From Pyxicephalus adspersus (taxonomy: Eukaryota; Chordata; Amphibia; Anura; Pyxicephalidae), in the NCBI RefSeq assembly GCF_032062135.1, contig NC_092862.1, positions 97,005,283-97,069,282 of the forward strand: a stretch of DNA of 64,000 nucleotides, in the 5' to 3' direction. The first letter of the stretch is position 1, and each line of letters opens with the position of its first letter. The position numbers were made by a program, and so were the translations under genes. The notes under the pieces are model-generated. The model was not told the origin of the DNA. It saw only the letters and a list, made by a program, of their open reading frames with translations, and made no database searches. Below, in pieces: positions 24,441-35,826 of this stretch.

Positions 24441-24780
24441 AAAATCACACTTACCCTTAACCCCGCAGATCCTTTGATCACGTTAGACCTTTCCTCAATT
24501 TGTTTCCACACCCTCCTGGAATTATTCTCTGTCCCAGCACCCCCATCTTCGGTCTTTTTCTTCCTTCTTTTTGCTATGTCAGCTGATCTTGCACTGCACA
24601 GGTGTAAAGGGTAAGGTGTAAGGATTTCCACTTAGTGAAGGAGTATATAATGCATGTGCAGAAGGAGCAGCCAAGAGCCTCCCAGGATACTTGACGTGTA
24701 TATTTTTACTTCATATAAAAGGGTTGTCTACCCTTTAATGCTAAGTAGAAACATTTAGTTTAGGTCCACTTTAAAATTCG
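24441..24780. repeat. Probable degenerate DNA-element fragment
   Basis: A pyrimidine-rich, more GC-rich block (CTTACCCTTAACCCCGCAGA, TTTCCACACCCTCCTGGAAT) followed by GGTCCACTTTAAAATTC. The pattern, a CTTACC start with C-rich body inside AT-rich intron, is shared loosely with blocks near 30.37, 42.75 and 43.37 kb and looks like an old non-autonomous repeat. No ends could be defined. Confidence 0.35.
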
Positions 24781-27700
24781 CGCTGCCTATCATAACTCTG
24801 TTTCTTAGGATTCAGTAGAGGGGATGTGCTTTTTGACCAGTAAAATTAATATTTAAATGCCCAATGTTTCTTTAAACCCCAATTAAGCAGTAATAAAACA
24901 ACAAACTATGTGTACTATACCACATAAACTTACTATTAAACTACTGTGATACCAACCATTGACTATTATAAATAAAACACTTAGAAGTCCAAAACAAACT
25001 CCTTAAAAACATAAAAGTTAACACGGTTAACCAAATGGTATATTTATTACTGCTGTTTTGTCTGCCATTCTTTTTTTTTACGGAACCCTGTAAAGTCTTT
25101 TACTTTAAAAAAAGAATGGCAGTGATATTTGTATAGAAGATATCTGGTAATTGCATAAACATCTTACTGAAATTTTCTTAGAATAAATGGACACTATATG
25201 TATCTGAAAGTCTTTGTCTATATTTGTACTGCCCACTACAAGTGGACAAAGGATTATAGCTGGCTGATCGTTCACACTTGTTTCCTTGGGTAAACTTACA
25301 GCCAGTTATCAGTTTTTTATATTCTTTATAGCATTGTGTCTTAGAAATCGAGAAGCTCATTTCCCAAAGATTGCATCACGGCAGTGATTTTTATTTATAA
25401 AACATATAAGGCTAATATATATCTGTTAAGACAGTCTCTCTACAAGAGCACATTGTTGCAGAAATAATTGGAAGGCAGTTATGGTTTGAAATATATGACA
25501 GCTTTACAGGGATATAAAAAGGAGATTTTTCCCTTTGTAATAGTGTAATTGCCTTAAACCCCACAATCATAATTGTTATCAAAAATAATCCCACAGAAAG
25601 GGTAATATAAGGGGAGCAGACTATTATAAGACTCTAATACACTCCATTCCTTGAGCAGCAAATGCCGCCTCTCAATCTCTCAGTGCTTTTAGTGTCAGTC
25701 AGAGAGCACTCAGTCATTTCTGTGCATCAAGCCTGCAGTATTGATTTTCCCACTCACTGAAACAGCCATATAAGCATAAATTTTGCATGAGCCTTTCACT
25801 TTGTAGACTCTCCTTTGGTCAGATGACACATGATGTGAACATGCAGACTGTATAATAACAATGCATGGTCAAACGGCAGGCACTAAACAGTGGGATCTGT
25901 GGCTTAGAAGGACAAAAGGGAGAATATATCTTAGTGAATGAGAACGCTGCAATTGTCTACTGTGGTTTACTTAAAATTTAAATGTAATAGAGAATTCCTT
26001 TCTTGTCTATTTTTAATATGCTTTTGTTTTCCCACTATTACATTTTCTTCTTGGTAATACCCCCTATATTTAATTGACTTAATATATTCTTTATTTTTTT
26101 ATTTACTTACAATTTTCATTAACAAATAAAGCAAATACGTATTTATAATGGTGATTAAACCAAAAATAGCAGAATAGATAGGTTGATTTGCTAATATTAA
26201 TATATAATATAATTTAATAATAATATAATATTATTTTATAATAATTATTAGAATATTATTTATATCCAAAGTTATTCATTTCACATTTGGGCTAGCAGTT
26301 TGTTTTATTTTAGGTCGTTTATATATGCATTACATAGTACTTCAAAGCTTGCATAGACTTTTTCATAAAATTTATTTAATACATATAGGATGTTTTATTA
26401 GTGTTATGATATAACCTGTTGATCAGTTTGTGTTGTTTGGTCAGAATATTATGTAGGCTCAGGCAGCAAAAACGGTGTCTATTAAAAAATATTTGTAGAA
26501 ATTAGTACAATGTTAAAAGCACCTGCCCTGTGGATCTTCCTGTAATATTTTTCTTTTTCTGATTGTGTAGTTACTGATTTTTTTTATCTTCCCCTTGCAG
26601 TTTTCTATAGTAGAAGAACCTTTTGGGGCCCTTTCCACAGCTCTGCTCGGTGCACATGCTTTGTGCAGGAATATATTTAAATATATTTGTGACCAGAGTT
26701 TTGTTTTATATAATCCTAACATAAAGAATTCTTTAGTAAAATCTTTGGGAAAGTACCTCAATATCTAAGGGGACATTTCAAAATGGCACATTGTAGGGCT
26801 AGTTACCCCTGCTATAGCATCATTTACATTTCTGTAATGAAATGAAGCTTTAATTGTCCTGTGGTGTGTTCTTTGCACAGAAGGAATATGAAAATAGGAG
26901 GAGAGCTCTTCTACATGACCTACAGAAGTCATACAACGTTGACATAAATTTTTTTACTATTCATTAGAATGGGTCTATTTCTTAACACAATGGAAACTAC
27001 TAGTCAGTGTGTCAAGTTCATGTCAGGGGAATTGTTTTGCAAAATAACCACAGATATATGAGATATGACCACAGTAAGACTGTACCACTGCTTTATAAAT
27101 GGTCCCTTCAGTGTAAGAGTCCTCAGATAAAATCCATATGTAATTTAGGTAATTGTTGCAAAAAGTTTTTTCTTAAACAGTACCTAAATCTGTTATTAAA
27201 TTTAAAGTATCACATTCTAAGCAATATTCCCATATCACTTTATATTTACAAATGACAAAAAGCACAGCATACTCTACATTTCTGTGCATTGTGGGCAATA
27301 GGGTTGCCTATTCAGATGAATTGGTTGCCAAACTCACCACATGTTAAGGTACATATGTTTTGAAAAACACAGCGCAGACAGTTGTCCCTGCAACAAGTGT
27401 CAGCTTTGTAATCCTTGTATGATTCGATTATTGTAACATCTTCCATTACAGGCATTCCTATGTTCACCTTTTGTTCTCTGCTCCCCTGCTACTTATTAAC
27501 ATTCAACCAGCCTGGAATTGTATTATCTCTTAAAGGTTGTACCTTACATAATCTTCTTGTGATTAATATAGTTGATTTGTAGGGTAAACAAAAGGGGGAA
27601 CTTAGAAAAGATGAGTCTTGATTAGACACATTATGGTGTTGCTCTAGGATTTTAAAGTAACTTTCAATGGAAAATTCCTACTGTAGAAATGAACAGGTAA

Positions 27701-28700
27701 CAAAAAAATTTCAGTATAGTTTTATTACATAATATATGTTCAGATGTGTGACAGCTAGGATTGTGTAACAATCGTATATTTTTATCATTTAATTAGTATG
27801 TAGCAATATTACAAAATGCTATGTTAATTGATATGCATTGTATATATTAGCAAATACATTTTAGAAGACTGTTGTACCATGTCAGGAATCAATCAATGCA
27901 GGTTTAGAGTTATGGAGTTTTAGTCAATTACTTTAACAATTAACCTAAAGAGTATCTGTACTGTGGGAGTTGTACCCAAAATATTGTTTGCTCTCTACAG
28001 CTGATGTTCTCCCAATTATTGACATCTTTTGTTCCCTATGTAGAGGTAACTAAATAAGTAGAAGTATAGGGATTTCCTGACTCCTTATGGCAGAACTGGC
28101 TCCTTGTTTACTAGTGGTGATTTTCAAGCAGATTTGGAAGTGGTAGAAAAAACACAAATCCACAAAATAAATGAGGAAGAAGCAAAAATTTTGCACTGTA
28201 GATTCTTAGTTGAAGCTTTTTCTTCATCCTTTGAGACTAGCAATCATTGTCAACAAAGCCTTAGATAATCTCACACTGCACATACAAGGCTGTAGGCAGA
28301 GCAGTGCATTGGCACATTTACATTCTAGAAATGTCACCGTTTTTTCAGAACTCAGGCCTGTTGCTTGCATTCACCCAGCTCCTTGGTAGAAGCACCTCCA
28401 AGGCAAACCAAACCAACGTTTTACTTTGTGCCCATTATTTATGTATGTAATATATTCAAATTTACAACGGATAAAAAAAAAAAAAAAAATACATTTCTAA
28501 TAGTAAAAGAATTTCAAGGTAACAGCTTCCCATGGGATAGTTATGTGAATACCTAACCCTAGACATATACTACTATGTTGACAAAATATTTTGAGAGTTT
28601 CGATAGCAAAGTACTAAAGAATACCTCTTACTTTCACAGAACAGGATTTTATGCACTATAAAAATGTGAATGCTCTAGAGAGGCATTTATCCCACTGATC
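24781..28700. other. Intron, low-complexity AT and one hairpin
   Basis: No gene recognised. A hairpin lies at 25062-25122 (listed separately). 26190-26270 is almost pure A/T with short palindromes. A poly(A) run of about 17 bases starts near 28472. Confidence 0.45.
25062..25122. repeat. Short inverted repeat (hairpin)
   Basis: CTGCCATTCTTTTTTTT on the left pairs with AAAAAAAGAATGGCAG on the right across a loop of roughly 25 bases. It could be a decayed MITE or an RNA hairpin; nothing distinguishes these. Confidence 0.6.
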
Positions 28701-28704
28701 CATA

Positions 28705-29000
28705 GGTTACGTACACACTTGCAATGGTTCTCGTCTGATAATCAGCTCAGGGCCGATATCAGAGGAGAATCTGGCGTGTGTACAGTGCCCGTCGTCCATC
28801 ATCCAAAAGACCATCTTGGCGGATCCACGGACGATGGACTTCGAAAGACAAACGATCGTGATGCAAGTGAAGGAGGAGAGCGCACAGCAGGGTGTCGCTC
28901 CATCGTTCTCCCCCCCCCCCATCCATAGAGCAGAATGGTGCTGTAAGTACAGCACTCGTTCATGCATTGGGCAGTCGTTGGTAAGACCAAGATCCCTCCA
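28705..29000. mobile_element. DNA-element MITE related to the 44.7 and 45.4 kb copies
   Basis: Right part (CATAGAGCAGAATGGTGCTG, CAGCACTCGTTCATGCATTG, CAGTCGTTGG) is the reverse complement of the body of the elements at 44711 and 45391. The left part with GTACACACTTGCAATGG is compatible with the CACATGTGCAATTA end seen at 44700. Overlapping open frames on both strands here are by-products of its GC-richer sequence. A C10 run lies near 28910-28919. Confidence 0.6.
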
Positions 29001-30870
29001 ATGCCTCTCTTGAGCAAGAATTATGAAACAGTTTGTTGATCAAACCCAGTCAGAGTTCCTGATCCTACATCCAAATACTCCCCAATTTACACATTACACA
29101 TTGTATGTAGAATGCAACAATTGTCATTCAGGTTTAATGAAACCAAGTTTAATTGTACAGCTCTGTTTTTGTCCAACAGAAGCGTCCCTAACAAACAAAA
29201 ATTCAATATATTGCATACTTCTTGTAGCATTTTGCTGACAGATATCTTTTATCACTCCCCCTTGTAGAATAATAGTTAAAAGAATAAAAGGCCTGTGGCA
29301 TGGAACATATCCACCACATATATGGCTAATGATAAATAGAGAAATTGACAGTATCCCTATCAGAGATACAGCACTATTTGACAGAGACATGTTCTCACAG
29401 CCCCTTATCTGGACAATCGGGAATGTAGCATAAGCCACAGTTCCGTAAGGGTTTGAAATAAACACTTGGTTATAATTGCTGTATTCAACTAAAATTCATC
29501 TTGTTTTCTCAAACTGTTTGTGATCATGTTCAGTGATTGTTCTAGAGCCTGAGGAACATATTCATTTTTCACTGAAATTGCACCAAAAGCTAAGGGACTT
29601 GTTTAATCTTGATAGCTCATTGATAGCATTACCTAGTAATCACTTCATCAAAAGAGCCTGATTACCCAGAAGAAACACTGGACAGGCCCACAACACACTG
29701 ATAAAGATAAAGTTATCGATTATTGTACTGCAGGCTATCAATTTATTATCCTGCAACACATTCTGGAAATGTTACTATTAATAGAGTATGCCACATCTTC
29801 ATCATAGATACCAATGTCAGAGGCATATGTGTGCAGCTTCTTTCAATACTGTGTGACTCACAGAGTTTGATTTTCTAATAATTTGGTGAATACTGAATAA
29901 TGAATCACGTATTTCCTTGCTTTGCATTTGGATTTTTTCCTTGCTTTTGTATAGGTACAGATAATATGTCAACTCCTCGGTTAAATGTATTTTATGTAAA
30001 CATTTGCTGACATTATATATATTTCTCTTGCCTGTTTCTTTATGCAGGCACCACAAGGTCTTTGCTTTTATTTTTGTTCACCAAAAAAGACCTTTGCAAG
30101 CATTGCCATTTATTTCTAAGAGCTGGATGCCCCAGCTTTGAGGTAAATCTATTTCCAGATGCTCAGCTATGGTGCTGGAAATGACTTTTGGTGATCATTT
30201 TCAGTAACAGTAGGAGTTAGTGTTTATTCCAAGGAGAGACAGATAGATTTACACATTTACACATGCTTTTATGTCAGAGTCAAAGGGAAAGTGTTGTATG
30301 GTTTACAGACAACTGTACTATTGTAGAATCGTCCCTTAATAACTCCCCTCCGCTCATAAGGCTGCCTATCAGGACAAATACTTACCTCTCTCCTTGATCC
30401 AATGATCTTTGCAGTGCAGCCCTACTGCGTAATGTCCCATTCATCCATGAAAGCAGTACTCATGGTGGCCTCTAGCAGTCCAGTAGGTTACAGTAGTAAG
30501 TGACCATAATAGAGGGTCTACCAATGTATCAGAGAAGTGCTAAAGAAACATGTTTTTCCTGACATATTTGCCATCTTTATTTCTTCTTGTGGACGATGGA
30601 CAAAGCTTACTGTCAATATTCTCTGTAAGCCCAACCATTTCCCATCTATGCACATGGATCCTGGAGGTGGTCCTTGTAATAGTTGTTTACACAGAGCATT
30701 AGAATTCTCAAAGGGCAATCACACTGTTTACTGAACCTTAGACTGAAGGGGAAACCTAGAGCCTCCTGGAATACATACGTCACGTATGCCAGTAGACTTT
30801 GGGCTGCCTCTTCTGCGCATTCCCGATCTCGCACATGCTCTTAGGGAACACTGTTTAAAAAAAAAACATT
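29001..30870. other. Intron, with one candidate conserved stretch
   Basis: No gene recognised. The minus-strand open frame 29124-29465 (113 codons) has no family motif. 29505-29765 is listed as a possible conserved element. Confidence 0.45.
29505..29765. other. Candidate conserved non-coding element
   Basis: Repeat-free, mixed-composition stretch with several AT-rich homeodomain- or GATA-like words (AGATAAAGTTATCGATTATT, TAGTAATCACTTCATC). Visually unlike its decayed-repeat neighbours. Conservation was not testable. Confidence 0.18.
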
Positions 30871-30873
30871 TAT

Positions 30874-32176
30874 ATGGGGGTACCCTATCTAATAGATTAT
30901 TATTTGGCGTCATTGATGGACCATTTGGAGCTTTGTTTAAAACCGAATATTAATAAAAGATGGCTGGATATTGAAAGAATGTATATACCTACAGGTAACT
31001 ATTTGGCTTTCTTAATGGCTAACTCATGTTCAATAATTAGATCGCATTTGATCTTACCCCCAATAGAAGCTATGGTATTTATCTGGAAGAAACTTCAAAG
31101 TAAAAAATGTATAGATACAGAATCGGTTTTAACCCCAGTTCCGTTGCAATTTTTTGAGCTCCCTATACCCAATTTTAATATCCAATCCTGGTATGAGTTG
31201 GGATATAAATATGTTACAGATTTACCGACCTTTCATACCTTTCTAAATAATTATAAAGTATTTCAGATGAATCATTTACGAGCATCACTTTCTGACAAGG
31301 AAATTACTGTACCAGTAGTGTTTTGGAAAAGATGTCAAAATAGCAATCTTTGCAAAGGAGGCATCTCTGTATATTATAACTTAATCCAAAATAAAGGCTT
31401 CTGAAGGAGACTTTATGTTTTCTCTATTTGGGAGCAAGATTTCCAACTTTCTTTCTCACTCTCCCAATGGAAAACGGCAATTTATTCTAATTCCATGGCA
31501 TCTAAATGTATCTCCCATTGGGAAAACGACCAAAAGATTTTATGTCGATGGTATAGAACACCATATAGACTTTCTAAGTATGTACCACAATATTTGCCTC
31601 AATGTTGGAGGAAATGTGGTGAATTGTGCACTTATGTACATATGTTTTGGGAGTGTAAAAACATACGTAGTTTTTGGAACTCTATTTTTCTTTTAGTATC
31701 AACGGGACAGGATGTTTAACCAGACCTGATGCGGCATTAGCATTACTAAATCTAGGAATGGATAGATTCCCAAGTTGCTACCGAACCATAGTCACACATA
31801 TTTTTATTGCGGCTCGACTCTCCATAGTAACTAAATGGAATCACGCTACAACACCTAATATGTCTGAAATAATGCAAATGATACATACAAATTATTATTA
31901 TGAGCGTTCTCTAGCTTATAGTAGATTTCAATCACATAAGTTTCATGTAAATTGGAACTTCTGGGAAAGATTTTTACCCTCCACAGCTACAGGAAGATAC
32001 ACTGATATATAGGATATTGTTACTCTAGCCATTTGGAGTTTTGCTGAATTTTGTATGCCATTGTATATTGTTGTGTATTTATTGTTTACTTTTTTTTAAT
32101 GTTTGTTTATATTTTTTTTATTTGCTGTAATTTGTTAAAACCCAATACAAATTTAAAATTAAAAAAAAAAAAAAAA
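30874..32176 (+). mobile_element. L1-type LINE 3' end with poly(A) tail, 5'-truncated
   Basis: The C-terminal part of an L1-type ORF2. It opens with VPYLIDYYLASLMDHLEL and NINKRWLDIERM, continues with QWKTAIYSN and LCRWYRTPYRLSKYVPQYLP, and has the Cys/His-like CWRKCGELCTYVHMFWECKN (about 31603-31662), a hallmark of this end of the protein. From 30874 to 31719 one frame is open except for a single TGA at 31402-31404; a frameshift near 31700 then moves the reading to the frame ending at 32012 (NLGMDRFPSCYRTIVTHIF). A 3' UTR and a 16-base A tail at 32161-32176 follow. The light damage suggests a fairly recent insertion compared with the other LINE pieces here. A-rich, CAT-TATAT-like sequences occur at both edges, but a target duplication is not certain. 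Confidence 0.88.
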
Positions 32177-32526
32177 CATATATATTTTATATCCAGTGGA
32201 CAAATAAGAATTGTGTTAGGGGCTTTTGTACCTGAGGAGTCATTTATTTAGAATAATGGTAAGATGGTATATCTGTGTTGTATTTTGTTTCCCATCTTGT
32301 GTGACCTTTCTAAGGTTCTAATCCCATAGCAAACCCTATTGATCAACAACAGCGATCTCATAATGTTGTATGGACTAATCTTTAAAAAGGATCCTGAAGA
32401 GATTCAAGGATCACTTATACAATCCTGGCGAACTTTGTGATAAGTATCTCAAACAGACTGTCTTTCCCTACCTACAGTCAAAATGTACACACTATGGAGT
32501 GTGTTGGCTTTTTTCCATATATTTTA
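32177..32526. other. Intron, nothing recognised
   Basis: About 350 bases between the LINE tail and the SINE with no recognisable feature. Confidence 0.5.
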
Positions 32527-32877
32527 ACAGGCAGCACGGTGGCTCAGAAAAAAGTGCTCCGGCCTTTGCTGCGCTAGGTCCCAGTTGGAATGTCGGCTAG
32601 GACACTATCTGCATGGAGTTTGCAGATTCTACCTGTGTTTGCATGGGTTTCCTCCAGGTTCTCCGGTTTCCCTCCACATTCCAAAAACATGCAGTTAGAT
32701 GAATTGGCTACCCCCCAAAATTGACCTTAGATTGTATTAAAAGACATATGACTGAAGTAGGACATTAGATTGTGAGCTCCTTTGAGGGACAGCTAGTGAC
32801 ATGACTATGCACTTTGTACAGCGCTGTGTAATATGATGGCGCTATATAAATTCTGTATGATAATATTAATAATAGGC
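32527..32877 (+). mobile_element. tRNA-derived SINE, V-SINE/DANA type
   Basis: The head GGCAGCACGGTGGCTCAG, then a diverged B-box (CCCAGTTGGAAT), is the tRNA-related promoter part. The middle, GCATGGAGTTTGCAGATTCT then GTTTGCATGGGTTTCCTCCA and TCTCCGGTTTCCCTCC, matches the central region I recall from zebrafish DANA and related V-SINEs. The tail, ATTGTGAGCTCCTTTGAGGG to TTTGTACAGCGCTGTGTAAT and GGCGCTATATAAATTCTGTA, ends in TAATAATA. The same tail, inverted, is at 44.9 and 45.6 kb. It is not a functional tRNA gene. Confidence 0.85.
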
Positions 32878-34540
32878 AAACATTTGTTTTTTATTTGTAC
32901 CACACCTACAGTTAAACATGATATACATGAAAAAAATCTGAATGATATATATATATATATATAAATATATACAAGAAAACTGCTTTCCCAAACATATTTT
33001 GTAGGAAAAATATTTAAATATTTTATATTATTTATTTATTTTATATATAATATTATATATTTAAAGGGTAGATGTGATGGTGTATTGTGGAAAAGCAAAA
33101 TGCATCCATGACCTGAAAAGCTAGTATTGCATTGTTTATTAAATAAAAATGCTCTAGATATTTTTCATAACTATCCACCAGTCTCTGAAATTGACTTGGT
33201 GAAATTATATGACCACTCTTTCATGCTAAAACCCTTTCAAAAGTTTGTGGATTTTCCCTCATAAACTCCCTATTCCATCTTTATTTCTCCAGTCCACAGC
33301 ATATTGTTTCACATTGAGCCCATCTTTTTGTCACTCTGCTTTCTCCTCTCATCAGAATATTTTTGTTAGTAAGCATACCTACCTGGCTGCTTGTGATGCT
33401 TCTCCCTCCCTCACTCTTAGCTCCTATGTTAAGTAGATTGCAAGTTTCTTTTTTGGTTTTATTATTAATAATGATGGGATAAATAAATACTGAGCTGAAT
33501 TAATTTGGGATTTTATGGCAGCCTAGGTTAACTTTAAATGATTTAGAGTTACTGAATAGGACAGGGTTTTAACTAATGTTATAAAAGAGAAGTTCTATAT
33601 GCAAATGTTTCTTTCTAACAACTTATTTTACTTTAGATAGTCAAATATCATCATTAACTGCTGATTCTTATAAATTATACATTAACTTTCAGTCTAAAGA
33701 AAACTATGAACCTGTGTTTTCTATCTTTTGTTTTTTCCATGTATTATCCATTGCATTGAAAAAAACACACTTAACAAAATTACCCTTACATTTACGACTT
33801 ATACTAGCAAGTATCCTGCTCTGTGCTTAAAGCTGTTCTGACAATGGGAACGATAGTCTAGATAATCAGTGACCTGAGTTTCCACCTTTTCTTTATTTGG
33901 CTGAAAACAAGTCCAGTTCACAAGCGGGTAGGATGGCTGTTCAACTCATCTGCTACAGATCAAATTAAAGAAGATAGCAGCAATTTGTCTCATCTTGTCA
34001 TGAAAGCACATTCAGTAAGTACACCTGAAGTATGTAAGGTTGAAATAAAAGATTTTTAGCTTTGCAGAGTACAAACAAATGTAGAAAATGGGAATTCCAA
34101 TTATTTTGTAAATATAAAGTCTCAGAGTTTATAAATTTTAATATGAACCCTATGTCAAAAAAGATGATATGAGAAAAAAAGGAAATTAAAATAGCACTAC
34201 AAAATAAAAGACATACGGAGATATTGTATTCACACCATTAATAGTGACCGTTTGCGCTGTGGCGAAAAAAAAGTCCGATCTGGGTCATTTAATATGACGT
34301 ACCATGGAGCAGTACTGTATACAAACTTTTGTCTGTTCCAATAGTATTATTTTAAAATAAATACAGTCAGTAGCTTTACATACATGACTATATGTGAAAA
34401 ATTTTGTACACCCTGATGGAATATATAAAATACATTGCAACAACTAAACATCAGCGCTTTATCCAAACAGGGCCTACAGATAAAGATGATATACTTGAAT
34501 AAAGACATGTATTCAAATATTTAACTAACAACTATATCAT
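32878..34540. other. Intron with AT-rich low complexity
   Basis: TA runs at 32946-32962 and AT-rich sequence to 33060. No gene or clear element in the rest. Confidence 0.45.
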
Positions 34541-34547
34541 TAGTAGT

Positions 34548-34972
34548 GTACCATAGTAGTGGTGTACTATGCAAAAAAGTAAGTACACCCTTGGCTCCAT
34601 AAGTTGTTATTCCCCCCTTTAGTAGAAGTTACTTCTAGAAGACATTTTATAGAACTTTCCATCAGTGTATTACATTAAGCCCAATCTTTGATTGGACAAT
34701 TGTTTCACTTACAACACCTTATGCATTTCCTGCCATTCACTGTTTTAAATCATCTACAACTTAATAGGATTCAAATTAGGGCATTGACTAGACCCCCTAT
34801 TACTTATTTGTTTCTTTTTGAGCCATTTCTTTGTGGATTTTCTAGTGTGCTTTTGGTTAATAATATGTTGCGTGATTAATTTCTACTTCAGCGTAAACTT
34901 TTGGCAGCTGGCCTCTCATTTTCCTCAAGCCCACTTTGATATAATGTAGATTTTCTGCATAGTTGACTCAGT
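34548..34972 (-). pseudogene. Decayed Tc1/mariner transposon with transposase remnant
   Basis: Near the left edge is GTAAGTACACCC, a terminal motif of a vertebrate Tc1 family. Read on the minus strand, 34844-34871 gives a relic of the QDNDPKHT motif, which holds the second catalytic Asp of Tc1 transposases (here about Q-H-I-I-N-Q-K-H-T). Flanking text (GAGCCATTTCTTTGTGGATT, GGCAGCTGGCCTCTCATTTT) also matches my memory of that transposase. No open frame remains and the catalytic Asp is lost. Edges are approximate. Confidence 0.65.
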
Positions 34973-35025
34973 GGGCCTGATTTATACATCTTCATCAGTG
35001 AACCTGGGTGATCCAGCAAACCTAG
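34973..35025. repeat. Fragment of the 7.97-kb MITE family
   Basis: TGGGCCTGATTTATACATCT, then GAACCTGGGTGATCCAGCAA and ACCTAGC, match one end of the MITE at 7971-8194. Confidence 0.65.
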
Positions 35026-35329
35026 CAAAAAGTAAAAAAAAACTATTATTCTGAATGCATATAACTATCATATGTTTCCTTTAATCATCCATATAAGATA
35101 ACTCTTGATATTTGATTTATTTACAGTTGTATACAGCTTTTTACATACCACTATTACCTAATTGTGTGCAACATATGCTGTAAAAAAATTATAAATAGTT
35201 TCCTGAAGTAAAACTAGAAAAATAGCCATTTATGAGAATGATGCAGTGGATACATTTAAGATTGATAAGCAGTGACTAATGTCATCTTTCTAGCTATTTT
35301 TAATTTAACTGTGTATCCCCAGTGATACA

Positions 35330-35640
35330 TGCTCTGTATATTAACAGACAGTTATCCCATGAGCCTGGGTATTTGAGAATGGTCTCTACAGAAGTGAATG
35401 TTCATAAAGACACATCAATACAAGCCATTTTAGGAGTTTTAAATGTAATCCAGCAGTGCTGCTTAACTAAATGATTCCTGAGAAATGATCTCCGGTGAAT
35501 TAATAGACCACAGTGAGATGAACACACTATGAGTTTGGCTTAATGACTGAAGAAGATCAAATTAATTACAAGTGCCCGTAGGGAGTTTAGGGGGAAACAG
35601 ATCTTTGCTATCCCTCCAATTAACTTTATAGTAGTGCCCT
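35330..35640. other. Candidate conserved non-coding element
   Basis: Repeat-free stretch with words such as GATCAAATTAATTACAAG and GAATTAATAGACC and balanced composition, between repeat-rich blocks. It resembles deeply conserved intronic enhancers in appearance only; conservation could not be checked. Confidence 0.2.
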
Positions 35641-35786
35641 TCCCCCACTGTTCTATGTGTGGTTAAACTCTGCAATTTTTATTAGGATAACCAACTCTGA
35701 ATGCTGACTTAAAAACCAGTAAAAATTATGAGCTGTATATTCCGCCCTGTGAGCAACCAACCAGAGATTTTTTTGGTCCTCATTTT

Positions 35787-35826
35787 CTACTTTACTCTAC
35801 TCTACTCTACTTTACTCTTTACTCTA
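35787..35826 (+). repeat. Short (TTTACTC/TACTC)n tandem repeat
   Basis: Five-base units TACTC/TTACTC repeat about seven times with small variation. Confidence 0.85.

Noticed and set aside
28707..29017. Several overlapping open frames on both strands
   Set aside because: Shadows within a MITE shared with the 44.7- and 45.4-kb copies.
29124..29465. Minus-strand open frame of 113 codons
   Set aside because: No recognisable family; length is within chance expectation for 64 kb.
32527..32600. Possible tRNA gene
   Set aside because: The A/B-box-like head is fused to the V-SINE central region and tail; the B box is degenerate and no cloverleaf is complete.
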